Below are positions 7,394 through 15,882 of a stretch of DNA of 28,072 nt, piece after piece. The stretch comes from SZUA-521 sp041738285. GTDB lineage: Bacteria > Pseudomonadota > Gammaproteobacteria > Pseudomonadales > Azotimanducaceae. Location of the stretch: positions 1-28,072 of the forward strand of contig JBGSQB010000101.1 of the NCBI GenBank assembly GCA_041738285.1. The letters run 5' to 3'. The stretch's first letter is position 1, and each line of letters opens with the position of its first letter. A program made the translations under genes and the position numbers. The notes below the pieces were generated by a model. That model searched no databases and was not told the DNA's origin. It saw only the letters and a program-made list of their open reading frames with translations.

Positions 7394-9219
7394 CACGCTT
7401 TCGCCGAAGAATCGATCGTCTGGTCCATCTCCGACGCGCGTGATTCGATCTTCCGCCATGACCCATCGGCCACGTATCCGGTGCCTTGGGGCAGGAGGCT
7501 TCCATGCTCATAGACTTCGAATTCCATATACAGACTCTGGCAATCATACACAGCAGGGTTTATCGAGAAGAACCGTCCATCACCGCTCTCGTAGTATCCT
7601 TCCGCTGCGATCATGAGCGTGACCATGTACTTGCCGATTCCCAGCTTCAGGGGGTCCATCGTCATCTCCACGCGCCCTTCTCGCGCCTGGGAACCGCTGA
7701 AGTGCAGATGGCGCGCGATAGTGCGCGCGACATCTTCGACACCATTGCGTTTGAATGCAAACACGATCTGACAGCGCTCATCTAGATCCGCGTCGTTGAT
7801 TCGATAATCAAACGTGAACGTTGCGGGTGCGCCATGTTGAAGGTAGAAGCTGGTGCTTCCATCGGGCCCACGCAGATCGAACGCAGTCGCTACGATCCTG
7901 CCGGAGCCCTGGCGCCCGCCGCTTTGATCCACTGGCCTTTCCAGCTTCGACTCGGCCCCCGGACTACCCCCGCCGAGGGTGAACTGTCTGCTCTCCCACT
8001 GTCCCGGCGTCGGGAGTAGTCGACCAATTACGGATTCGGCGCCGATTGAGTCGATGAACACGACATCCGCGTCAATCGTATCGCTTGCGTGAAACGTCAT
8101 GTGCAATTCGGCATCTCGCAATAGCGGCGCACCCTCCGTCGAGAACAACGCGACGCCAACCTTGTGCTCGACCGCACCGAAGTTGTTCCATACGCGCGTG
8201 CGGCGCCCGTCGAGCAGGCCGGCCGGACCCCAGGGCGTATGTGGGAGCAGTCGCATGACGAAACCGCGTTCGCGCTCTTCGTCACCAGAGGAGAACATCG
8301 GCAACCGCACGATTTGGCCGCTCGGCCACCGCAGCTCCAGGGCCGCAAAATGTACCGGGCAGCTGGCCGGTTCGTTGTTGCGTGCGCGGATTTCGAGAAA
8401 CGCAGGCTGGGCTGCATCGCGCCGCGCTGCATTGCCGCGATACTGCAGTGCGAGCTTGTGCTTCTGTCTGGCGTCCTCCTGGATGCGGATCGAGTCTTCG
8501 TATCGCTTGAGTGTCTCCGATGGCGGGCCGTCGGACTTGATCCGCCCCTGATCGATCCAGATCATTCGGTCGCAGAGTTTCGCTGCAGAGTAGACATCAT
8601 GGCTGACCAACAGGAGGGTAGTACCGTTGTTGGCGCAGAGTTCACGAATTCGTTCGAAGCTCTTGTTCTGGAAGTATGCATCGCCGACGCCGAGCACTTC
8701 GTCGATGACCAAGAGGTCGGGCTCGATCGCTGTGGAGATCGCAAACATCAACCGAGCGGCCATGCCTGTCGAATAGGTTTTCAGTGGCTGATCGACGTAC
8801 TCCTCGATTTCGGCAAACGCCACCGCGCCGTCGACGAGCGCATCCGCCGATTTGCCCGAAATTCCCATATGCGCGAGGAAGGAGTATGCGTTTTCTCTGC
8901 CGGTGAAGTCCGGATGGAAGCCTGCACCGAGCTGCAGCAAAGCGTGCGATCGTCCATTGACCTCCAACCTACCGGAAGTCGGCTCGATTGCACGGGTGAC
9001 GATTTTGAGCAGCGATGACTTGCCAGCTCCGTTGCGTCCGATGACGGCGACCTTCTCTCCTCTGCGCACCACCAGATTGATGTCGTAGAGCGCATGATGC
9101 ACGCGCGCATTGGCGTCGATACGCGTGCGGAACAGGCTGAAAAGGCGCTCGCTGGGGCGATCGTAGAGCTGGTAGGACTTACAGATCGCCTCGGCCCGGA
9201 TGAGCAGGTCTTCACTCAT
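7393..9219 (-). CDS. wzt: Polysaccharide ABC transporter ATP-binding protein with enlarged C-terminal region (Wzt-like)
   Basis: 608-residue ATPase that would pair with the adjacent permease to move a lipid-linked glycan across the inner membrane. The nucleotide-binding domain is complete: Walker A GRNGAGKSS at 61-69, ABC signature YSTGMAAR at 149-156, Walker B DLLVIDE at 168-174 and the switch histidine H207. After residue 245 there are about 360 residues, against roughly 180 in E. coli O9a Wzt (431 residues in all). The last part (about 440-575, with FTFDYRIND and IVFAFKRNGVEDVART) looks like the carbohydrate-binding beta sandwich of Wzt; residues 270-415 look like an additional beta-rich domain, and a Gly/Ser-rich linker near 416-440 joins them. 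The ATG at 9219 lies in an 8-base overlap with the permease stop; the frame is open to 9303 but starts further up lie inside the permease. The gene symbol is by family resemblance. Confidence 0.9.
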   Translation of the reverse strand: MSEDLLIRAEAICKSYQLYDRPSERLFSLFRTRIDANARVHHALYDINLVVRRGEKVAVIGRNGAGKSSLLKIVTRAIEPTSGRLEVNGRSHALLQLGAGFHPDFTGRENAYSFLAHMGISGKSADALVDGAVAFAEIEEYVDQPLKTYSTGMAARLMFAISTAIEPDLLVIDEVLGVGDAYFQNKSFERIRELCANNGTTLLLVSHDVYSAAKLCDRMIWIDQGRIKSDGPPSETLKRYEDSIRIQEDARQKHKLALQYRGNAARRDAAQPAFLEIRARNNEPASCPVHFAALELRWPSGQIVRLPMFSSGDEERERGFVMRLLPHTPWGPAGLLDGRRTRVWNNFGAVEHKVGVALFSTEGAPLLRDAELHMTFHASDTIDADVVFIDSIGAESVIGRLLPTPGQWESRQFTLGGGSPGAESKLERPVDQSGGRQGSGRIVATAFDLRGPDGSTSFYLQHGAPATFTFDYRINDADLDERCQIVFAFKRNGVEDVARTIARHLHFSGSQAREGRVEMTMDPLKLGIGKYMVTLMIAAEGYYESGDGRFFSINPAVYDCQSLYMEFEVYEHGSLLPQGTGYVADGSWRKIESRASEMDQTIDSSAKA

Positions 9220-10018
9220 GATCGACAATATAGGCTTTGAATCGATTGAAGAACACGATCCCGGTGACGAACAGCACGAGCGATCCTCCGGCAAACGCTG
9301 CAAGGCTGCCGAAGTCCAACGCCTGCCGTGCCAGAAAAACCGAACGGAACATATCGATCAGATGCGTCACCGGGTTCAGCATGAGCGCTAACTGGGCAGA
9401 CTCCGGGGCAGCGCCAGCCGGAAAGGCGATGGGCGAAATGAACAGCAGAAAGATGAGAATGATATTGATGGCCGATTGCAGATCCGGCAACAGCCCGCCG
9501 AGTGCCGCAAGGTAAAACGCAATGCCGAACAAGAACACCGCCTGAATTGCGATCGCGACTGGTAGCAGGAGAACCTTTGCGGACATGGACCCATCCAGCG
9601 CGGTGAGCACCAGCAGAATCAGAAGACCGGGTACTTGTGCCGCGAGCGCGACGAGCACCACCCGCGCAGGAATCAGATCGATCGGCAGCATGACGTTCTT
9701 GACGAGATGGATGTTCTGACGCACGACCGACGTCGCAGTCGATGCGGTCTCCATCAGTGCCAGGTACGGTACCAACCCGCAGAAAACCAGCACGACATAC
9801 GAAAATTCACTCAGATCCGGGAATCGGACCCTGAAGATCACCATGTACAGGAACATGTAGACACCGAGGAACAGCGCCGGGTACACGACCAGCCAGATCG
9901 GGCCAAGGAACGTACCCGCGTACCGCTTCTTGAGTTCGATCCGCGTCGTGGCGACAAGCACCGGTCGATGGCGCCACAGGTCACGGAGGCTCTTGCGAAC
10001 TGTGTGCAGGGTGCTCAA
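9212..10018 (-). CDS. wzm: ABC-2 type polysaccharide export permease (Wzm-like)
   Basis: 268-residue membrane protein. A short cytoplasmic amphipathic N-terminus with IELKKRYAGTFLGPIW near 27-42 is the hallmark of ABC-2 polysaccharide and teichoic-acid exporters. Six hydrophobic segments follow (about 41-62, 72-90, 118-140, 150-172, 180-200, 236-258). It would form the channel of a Wzm2-Wzt2 complex in the inner membrane, exporting a finished undecaprenyl-linked chain. The start is a TTG whose last two bases are part of the stop codon of the heparinase-like gene (TTGA); GGAG lies 4 bases upstream, short but usable. The gene overlaps the ATPase gene by 8 bases, consistent with tight stoichiometry of the two subunits. 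The family is clear; the exported polymer is not known. Confidence 0.92.
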   Translation of the reverse strand: MSTLHTVRKSLRDLWRHRPVLVATTRIELKKRYAGTFLGPIWLVVYPALFLGVYMFLYMVIFRVRFPDLSEFSYVVLVFCGLVPYLALMETASTATSVVRQNIHLVKNVMLPIDLIPARVVLVALAAQVPGLLILLVLTALDGSMSAKVLLLPVAIAIQAVFLFGIAFYLAALGGLLPDLQSAINIILIFLLFISPIAFPAGAAPESAQLALMLNPVTHLIDMFRSVFLARQALDFGSLAAFAGGSLVLFVTGIVFFNRFKAYIVDHE

Positions 10019-12159
10019 ACAGACTCCACGGGATATGCAGCGCCCTTCATACGGACCAGACTGAAACGCCAGACGTTGGTCTCGATTGCCGTTGCACCTC
10101 GTCGCAGACGAAGCGCCGTCGCATTTCGTCGAACGCCGTACGAAGGCGAAAACCAGGTCTCATCGATGGCCGCGTCGAGAGCATCTCCGCTCCATTGCAG
10201 TTGCCATGTTCCCTTAGGCGCAAGCAGCGTGGCCGTGCCCTCTCCAACGAGTTCGGCACGGACGGACGGATGGAAATGGAAGCTCCAGCACAAATCGTGC
10301 TCGCCAGATCCTGTCAGCGTGTCGACAATGTCGATACGACCATCTTGTACTGCGAGTTCGAATCTGCGGGCGTGCCGAACGGGGCTTTCCAGCTGACTCA
10401 CATAACCTTCGTGGGTCCCCTCATAGACCACGACTCCCTCCCGCTCTTCGAACAAGACATGTTTCGGTGTTGCCTTCTCGAACATTCGGAACAACCACTC
10501 GGGGTTGAACTCGTTCTGCTCGACTCCATCGACTTGCAGCGAGTTGTGGTACGCGGTGGAGCGGAAGAGATTCCGCGCCGCAAAATCACTCGTGTACACG
10601 TATGACCCGGGATCGACGATCAACGGTTGTCCCGCATCGTGGTATTCGAACGACAGCTGATCGTTGTTCTTGTGGTTGCCGAATCCAACTGTACCCACGA
10701 TGGAGTTCGATACCATGAGGTAGAGCCCGCGGTCCCGGCAACGGCTGATCGCGATCCCCGCGTGGGGATATAGCGCGACGTTGTCGGGTGGTGTCGCCCC
10801 TCTCGCAGCCGCGGCCGCGGATGGATCGAATCCCCACCAGAGCGCTTCCCACCCTGAGCCGACAGGCGCGTACTCAATCCACTCGCTGCGACCGAGTGCG
10901 AGCGCCGCCGGCGCCAGCAGGTGCCGCGGATCCTTCCGATTCCAGCCACAGTAGTCAGTGGCAATCATCAAGCGACCATCGTCAGCATCGCCGAGAATCG
11001 GCATCTCGCCCGAAGGCAGCAGCACACCGATGAGATATTCCACCATCGTCTGAAGACGCCCCTTGAAGTGCGCACCAAAGGGTTCGCCCGTGTGTTCCGA
11101 CAGCAAGAAGCTGCCGAGAAACAGCTCGACGACCAACCGGTGATACGGAATCGACGACTCGAAGTCGGCCCCATCGGGCAAGACCTGAACGTCGATCTCC
11201 TTCTGAACGCTCTCAATCGCGAATTTCGACCAGCTTCGCGCAGCGGACGTCCCAGCGAGTGCGGCAGCAATGAAATGCAAGCCGACTACATTCGACAGGA
11301 AGTGGTTCGACGTCACCTCGTAGGTGTTTTCGAGGTTGGCACGAATGAACCTACCGTGTTCGTACAAACTGCAATAGCAGCGCAACAACGACACGGCATC
11401 GATCCCATCGCAATCGCCGATCAAGTCGAGCGCGATTGCCCAGTTCGCGGCACGCAGCGCCACATCCATCGTGCAGGTCCAGTTGACGCCGCGGCCGACT
11501 GGATTGGACTCATCGAAGTCGAAAATTTCATTCACGACTTCGATTGCGTATCGCGCGTCGCCGCTCAAGACCCATGCTTGCGCCAAAGTCAGGAAGTGCT
11601 GACAGCGCGCTAGTTCCCACGGGTATTTGATGTCCGCGTTCGCCGGCCGATCCCGGTAGAGATCCCATGCTTTGTGATCGAAGTCTTCGGGAAATCTGAG
11701 GTTTCGAACAGGATCGAGCACCCAATCGATGGGTTGATAGGAGCCATCGGAACTGCTTCTGCGCGCACACTGCGGATTGTAGGGTCCGCTCCCGAGGAGG
11801 TCGAACTGATGCTCGAGCACCGTTTCTGCATTACGGATGCACGTCGCTGTCGAATCTGGGTGCGACCTCCCGTACTGGGCCGCGTGCGAACGCGCGGCCG
11901 ATGTGTGCAGCAACCCACCGATGCGGCGGCGTGCAAGCCAGCGGTCAACCTCGCGGCCAGATAGATCCTCGACCAATCCGGAGTCGCGCAACAGCGCCCG
12001 CTGCCGAATGCGTTGGTCCGCCCAGGCGCGCACGATCTTCATCCGCACCGGGAGTTTTCTCAAGTTGAACAAACCCAGTGCTCGTCTGGTGATACTTTTC
12101 TTCTGCACGGCGAGGTATGACTCTTTGAATGCGTGGCCAGGGCGTACCGGACGGCGCAC
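10015..12159 (-). CDS. Heparinase II/III-like polysaccharide lyase-family protein
   Basis: 714-residue protein with the two-part layout of heparinase II/III and alginate-lyase-like proteins: an alpha/alpha barrel (about 100-400) with TSNHFLSN at 283-290 and a conserved tyrosine in SSIPYHR near 335-341, then a beta-sandwich domain with GNHKNNDQLSF at 495-504, VDPGSYVYTSD 515-525 and STAYHNSLQVDG 534-545. Known members cleave uronic-acid glycans by beta-elimination. There is no signal peptide: the N-terminus is Arg/Lys rich and polar, so the protein should stay in the cytoplasm, where an ABC-exported glycan would be completed. The role may be trimming, editing or a non-lytic function. The GTG start lies 12 bases after the methyltransferase stop and has no good ribosome site; a GTG 17 codons downstream is an alternative. 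Such proteins are common in polysaccharide loci, but their biochemical role there is poorly known. Confidence 0.88.
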   Translation of the reverse strand: MRRPVRPGHAFKESYLAVQKKSITRRALGLFNLRKLPVRMKIVRAWADQRIRQRALLRDSGLVEDLSGREVDRWLARRRIGGLLHTSAARSHAAQYGRSHPDSTATCIRNAETVLEHQFDLLGSGPYNPQCARRSSSDGSYQPIDWVLDPVRNLRFPEDFDHKAWDLYRDRPANADIKYPWELARCQHFLTLAQAWVLSGDARYAIEVVNEIFDFDESNPVGRGVNWTCTMDVALRAANWAIALDLIGDCDGIDAVSLLRCYCSLYEHGRFIRANLENTYEVTSNHFLSNVVGLHFIAAALAGTSAARSWSKFAIESVQKEIDVQVLPDGADFESSIPYHRLVVELFLGSFLLSEHTGEPFGAHFKGRLQTMVEYLIGVLLPSGEMPILGDADDGRLMIATDYCGWNRKDPRHLLAPAALALGRSEWIEYAPVGSGWEALWWGFDPSAAAAARGATPPDNVALYPHAGIAISRCRDRGLYLMVSNSIVGTVGFGNHKNNDQLSFEYHDAGQPLIVDPGSYVYTSDFAARNLFRSTAYHNSLQVDGVEQNEFNPEWLFRMFEKATPKHVLFEEREGVVVYEGTHEGYVSQLESPVRHARRFELAVQDGRIDIVDTLTGSGEHDLCWSFHFHPSVRAELVGEGTATLLAPKGTWQLQWSGDALDAAIDETWFSPSYGVRRNATALRLRRGATAIETNVWRFSLVRMKGAAYPVESV

Positions 12160-12171
12160 GTGATACTGCGA

Positions 12172-13026
12172 TTACTTGCGGGCCTTGACGATCAGGTTCC
12201 AGCCCATCACCCGCCCAGCAAGCCTGACCGGGACCCACGACAGTGCGGACGGCAATTCGCCTTCGACCATCTGCCGCTGCGTAATTCGAATCCGCGAGAA
12301 ACTCGCCTCGCGAAACAACTCCCTTACTCGAGCACGCGTGTAGACCTTGACCAGCGGTCTCTGACCGTGACGGCTGCGCTCGACCGATCCCGACATCACC
12401 CACCCCATCGAATTCTCGGCCAGCATCCCGCTCTGAATTCCTAGCCGCAGCACTTGCTCGCGCCAGTAGTGCCAAGAATTCTCCGCATAGACCATCACGA
12501 TCGCGCGCCCGCCCGGCTTGAGTACGCGGTGCATTTCTCTGACTGCACGATGAGTATCCGGCGTGTGGTGAATAACACCATTGGAATAGACGATGTCGAA
12601 CGTATCGTCGTCGAACGGCAATGCTTCGGCATCGCCCTGCCGGAATTCGCCACGCAACCCGCGCAGCGAGAAGTTCCTCTTGGCATGCTCCAGATGACCT
12701 GCCGACAGATCGACGTCGGTAGTCAGCGCCCCATGGCGGGCGAACTGCGCCAGATCGGTGCCGAGCCCAGCACCGATTTCGAGGACTCGATGCCCCGAGT
12801 GGTCCGCAAACTCCATCACCGCGGGCATCCACGGCGCATACGTGTCGTATCGGTAGCGTTCTGCCTCGAGGTACCACGCCAAGGTGCCCTCTTCGGCGTC
12901 TTCGACGTAATGGGAACCGCACGCATCCTGATCCCACTGCGCCTGAACCTGTTGCTTGTAGTACTCGTCAGCGACGATACCTTTGTCCGCCTCGCCTCTC
13001 CCGACGTCCAGTTCCAGGGTGGTCAA
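12172..13026 (-). CDS. Class I SAM-dependent methyltransferase
   Basis: 284-residue Methyltransf_11/UbiE-type enzyme. VLEIGAGLGT at 81-90 is motif I, DVDLSAGHL at 104-112 carries the acidic ribose-binding residue, and GDAEALPFDDDTFDIVYSNGVIHH at 131-154 covers motifs II and III (the stretch is typical of this family). It is soluble, with no membrane segment. The likely role is methylating a sugar or lipid-linked intermediate of the polysaccharide; the substrate cannot be read from sequence. The frame is open to 13182, but the correct start is almost certainly the TTG at 13026: AGGAG sits exactly 6 bases upstream (13033-13037) and the TTG overlaps the stop of the preceding GT4 as TTGA. Longer versions would add 52 low-quality, Arg-rich residues encoded in the shadow of the GT4. 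Confidence 0.88.
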   Translation of the reverse strand: MTTLELDVGRGEADKGIVADEYYKQQVQAQWDQDACGSHYVEDAEEGTLAWYLEAERYRYDTYAPWMPAVMEFADHSGHRVLEIGAGLGTDLAQFARHGALTTDVDLSAGHLEHAKRNFSLRGLRGEFRQGDAEALPFDDDTFDIVYSNGVIHHTPDTHRAVREMHRVLKPGGRAIVMVYAENSWHYWREQVLRLGIQSGMLAENSMGWVMSGSVERSRHGQRPLVKVYTRARVRELFREASFSRIRITQRQMVEGELPSALSWVPVRLAGRVMGWNLIVKARK

Positions 13027-14837
13027 AGCACTCTCCTGTCTTCGTGATAGCCGATCGGCGCCTCGCCACATGCAAAGCGCAGGAGCGATTGGACGTGGAT
13101 GTCCCAGGAATAATACGCCGCGGCCGCGGCCTGTGCGTTCCGCCCGAGGGCCTTGCGCAGGAACTCGTCGTCGACGAGCCACAACGTCGCCGCCACGAGT
13201 TCGCTCACCGATGCTGGCGCAACCAGCACAGATCGCGCCACACCAACGTCACCACCCGAACGCCGATCCGCCAACGTCAGTGCCGGTCGCATCACCTCAC
13301 CGAGCTGGACTAGGTCCGAACAAACGATTCCTGCGCCATATGCCATGTACTCGAACAACTTGGTCGGCGAGCCGAAAAACGGCTTGTCGCCCATGTTCTT
13401 CGAGTGTGGCGAGAGCAACACGTCACACACCGCCAACAGGCGGGCCGCTTCTTGCTGCGGCACCATGCCGACGTCCTTCACCTTCGCCGCCAGATGATGT
13501 CGAGAGATCGCGTCGGTCACCAGATGCTTGAAGTTCCCATCCCCGATCAGCAGAAACTTCACTTTTTCACTGCCCCTACAGATCTGCGGCATCGCCTCCG
13601 CGAGTACTTCGATGCCGTGCCAACCTCCGAACGTGCCACAAAATCCGACGATGACATCGTCTGGTGCGAAGCCAAGTGAAGTGCGAAGCGATTCGCGTTC
13701 CGCGGACGGCAAGGGACCATAAGCATCCAGATCCACACCGTTCGGATTGACCAGAATCTTCTCTTCGGTAATGCCCAGGCCCGTGACCATGTCCTTTACG
13801 GGATCCGATACCGTGCAGATCAGATCCGCCTCGCGGAACGATTCCGTCTCGATGGATTGAAGCACTTCCGCGTTGTTCATCTCGCGACCGCCAAAGACGC
13901 GCGACATCGTCAGTTCCGAGCCGTTGAACTCTGCAAAGTGCGGTACTCCGAGCCGTCTGCATGCACGCGATACCGCACAGTTACCGAGCACGAGCCGTTC
14001 GAATACGAACTTCGGCTGATACAGTTTGATCAGTGCTTCGATGACCGGCTCGTATGCCGCGCCGTTCTCGACGAGCGTGAACTCATCGGCCATCGGGGAT
14101 CGCGATGGTACGACGATTTGGGGAATATCGAACTCGTTGAGCAGCGCAAACGGTGACGCCGTGACGCAGATCAGGCCATCGCGGCAAACTTTGTGCAGAG
14201 CCTTCGCCTGATAGCAAGTATGGCCATAGCTACCACCGCCGGTCAGCTTCGCCCAATAATCGAGCCGAACATAGAGTCCACGACCCGCGACGCGATACTC
14301 TCCCGACTCCGAAGTGATGAACTGTCTGGCTGCATCACCGGCGATACGCTCACGGCCCGAGTTGGAATGACTCGGTTCTCCCAAAGTCGCGGGATCGGAC
14401 GGTGCAGGCGCTACTGGCCTTGCGCTCGCCGCGCGCCGTTCTTTGAACGCGCGCCAGCGCGCGTAAAGCGCGACGAATCTGACATGCCGTCTGAACGAAG
14501 CGAGCCGCTCTCGGGTTACGCGCTCGATTGCACTTTCGCGCGGCCAATAGTAGTAAACCCGGCCGTTGCGCATCAGAATTTCCCGAGAGTAGGCGATCTC
14601 CGATGGACTCGGCAGGCCCCCATCGAGTCTCAACACAACATCCGGGCACGGCGACTGCCTGACTTGATCCGTTGTAATCGACGCCAGCGCAAGACTTTGA
14701 TTGAACGAGTCGAGATAGTGGCGCTCCCTCAGGTCGCGAAGCGCGTCGCCAACGAACTCGGATACCTCGCCCGTGCTCAACTCGATCACATATGTGGGCG
14801 ATGCCACCTTCGCTTCGTCCGTTTTCAGGGGAATCAA
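13023..14837 (-). CDS. Glycosyltransferase family 4 with long N-terminal extension (paralogue of 181-1779)
   Basis: 604-residue enzyme. Residues about 185-600 are a GT4 (GT-B) glycosyltransferase: acceptor loop LTGGGSYGHT at 198-207, hinge NPNGVDLDAYG, phosphate-binding strand FCGTFGGWHGIEVLAEA, and the donor-site motif FFGSPTKLFEYMAYG with the EX7E glutamate. Residues 1-180 are an extension containing an aromatic stretch RVYYYWPRESA near 93-103 and a Pro/Ala/Ser-rich linker near 138-165. The shared extension and loops mark it as a paralogue of the GT4 near the left end of the operon. The only start upstream of conserved sequence is TTG at 14837, which overlaps the TGA of an 11-codon mini-frame; GTG at 14807 is an alternative. 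It presumably adds a sugar to the lipid-linked chain in the cytoplasm. It overlaps the methyltransferase by 4 bases. Confidence 0.87.
   Translation of the reverse strand: MIPLKTDEAKVASPTYVIELSTGEVSEFVGDALRDLRERHYLDSFNQSLALASITTDQVRQSPCPDVVLRLDGGLPSPSEIAYSREILMRNGRVYYYWPRESAIERVTRERLASFRRHVRFVALYARWRAFKERRAASARPVAPAPSDPATLGEPSHSNSGRERIAGDAARQFITSESGEYRVAGRGLYVRLDYWAKLTGGGSYGHTCYQAKALHKVCRDGLICVTASPFALLNEFDIPQIVVPSRSPMADEFTLVENGAAYEPVIEALIKLYQPKFVFERLVLGNCAVSRACRRLGVPHFAEFNGSELTMSRVFGGREMNNAEVLQSIETESFREADLICTVSDPVKDMVTGLGITEEKILVNPNGVDLDAYGPLPSAERESLRTSLGFAPDDVIVGFCGTFGGWHGIEVLAEAMPQICRGSEKVKFLLIGDGNFKHLVTDAISRHHLAAKVKDVGMVPQQEAARLLAVCDVLLSPHSKNMGDKPFFGSPTKLFEYMAYGAGIVCSDLVQLGEVMRPALTLADRRSGGDVGVARSVLVAPASVSELVAATLWLVDDEFLRKALGRNAQAAAAAYYSWDIHVQSLLRFACGEAPIGYHEDRRVL
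13033..13037 (-). promoter_or_regulatory. Ribosome binding site deciding the methyltransferase TTG start
   Basis: Minus-strand AGGAG, 6 bases before TTG at 13026-13024. It makes the TTG the natural start although the frame is open much further upstream. Confidence 0.75.
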
Positions 14838-14892
14838 AAGATTTTCGCCATTTGGGGACTATGCAGCAATCCCTCCGATCGAATCCCGCGCC

Positions 14893-15855
14893 TCAATTTC
14901 GCACCAGCGCGACGCTCAGTCTCGGCAGTAGTCCCCGCGATCCCACGGTCGGCGTGGGGTGAAGTCGTGCTCGCTGCCGGAACACACTGCCAAGCGCGCG
15001 TATGCCGTCCCATTTCGCGCGCAAGACGACCGACGCATCGCGCCGCCACACGCCGCGAAAAATTCCGACCAGATTGACGGCGATGTGTAGTGGCAAAGCA
15101 AGCAGCAACAAGGCTATGGGCATGTTCTTGAAGAATACGATGATCATGTTTCGGTGGCCGTGGTAGAGGCGAAATGCAGCGTTGTCGCGCGTGCTGACAC
15201 CACCGATGTGACTGACTACTGCGCGCGGCACGTATCGACACCGCCGCCCTAACCGCTGCATCCGGAATGACAAGTCGACGTCTTCCAGATAGCAGAACAA
15301 ACCGACGTCGAAACCACCCAAATCGCGCAGCGCGCTCAATCGGTAGAAGCCGGCCCCCGCGCAAACACCGAATACCTCGCGACCAGTCAAGTCTTCGGCA
15401 CGAAGTGCCTTCCTATGCCGCGCACGCCAGGCCAATCCGGAAATGTGGTAGACGTCACCTAGACCGTCGGCCAACACATCCGATCCTGCCAGCATCATAC
15501 GCGATGCAAACGCATCGCACTCGGGGTATTCCCTTGCCGCCCGATACATCTCCTCCAACCACGTGGGCGCGGCAAATGCATCCGGGTTCAACATGGCAAC
15601 GAATTCGATCGACGCATCACTCTCGAGCAGCGCCACTGCTTGGTTGTTTGCCGCCGCGAAACCCGTGTTCTCGCCGTTGTAGGTGAACTCGAACGCGGGG
15701 TAGCAGTCCGCGATCTCCTTTGAGAATCCGCTCGGACTTGCGTTGTCGATGATGAGAACGCGGCTCGGCTTGGTCGTTTGCGCACGGATGGCGTCCAAGC
15801 ACCTCGCAATCGTCGAGTTCGAATCGTAGGTAACAACGACGACTGCAATGCTCAC
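14893..15855 (-). CDS. Glycosyltransferase family 2
   Basis: 320-residue GT-A enzyme beginning MSIAVVVVTYDS with the GTG start used here. Motifs in order: the nucleotide-binding strand VVVVTY at the N-terminus, IIDNAS, ENTGFAAANNQAV, the metal-binding NPDAF region, then CAGAGFYRLSALRDLGGFD and the ED motif YLEDVDLSFRM, as in rhamnosyltransferase-like GT2 proteins. A hydrophobic stretch near the C-terminus (KNMPIALLLLALPLHIAV) probably binds the membrane. The frame can be extended to a TTG at 15879, three bases after the epimerase stop, which would add eight Arg-rich residues; neither start has a strong ribosome site. It likely transfers rhamnose or another deoxysugar, or ManNAc, to the chain, but donor specificity is not readable. 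Confidence 0.87.
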   Translation of the reverse strand: MSIAVVVVTYDSNSTIARCLDAIRAQTTKPSRVLIIDNASPSGFSKEIADCYPAFEFTYNGENTGFAAANNQAVALLESDASIEFVAMLNPDAFAAPTWLEEMYRAAREYPECDAFASRMMLAGSDVLADGLGDVYHISGLAWRARHRKALRAEDLTGREVFGVCAGAGFYRLSALRDLGGFDVGLFCYLEDVDLSFRMQRLGRRCRYVPRAVVSHIGGVSTRDNAAFRLYHGHRNMIIVFFKNMPIALLLLALPLHIAVNLVGIFRGVWRRDASVVLRAKWDGIRALGSVFRQRARLHPTPTVGSRGLLPRLSVALVRN

Positions 15856-15882
15856 GCTTCTACGCCGCGCACACCGCAATCA

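Noticed and set aside
8164..9018. Plus-strand open frame (284 codons) over the wzt gene
   Set aside because: It lies antisense to the conserved ATPase domain and has no ribosome site or recognisable motif.
11945..12937. Minus-strand open frame (330 codons) overlapping the methyltransferase and heparinase genes
   Set aside because: It is Arg/Gly-rich shadow translation in another frame of genes with clear motifs.
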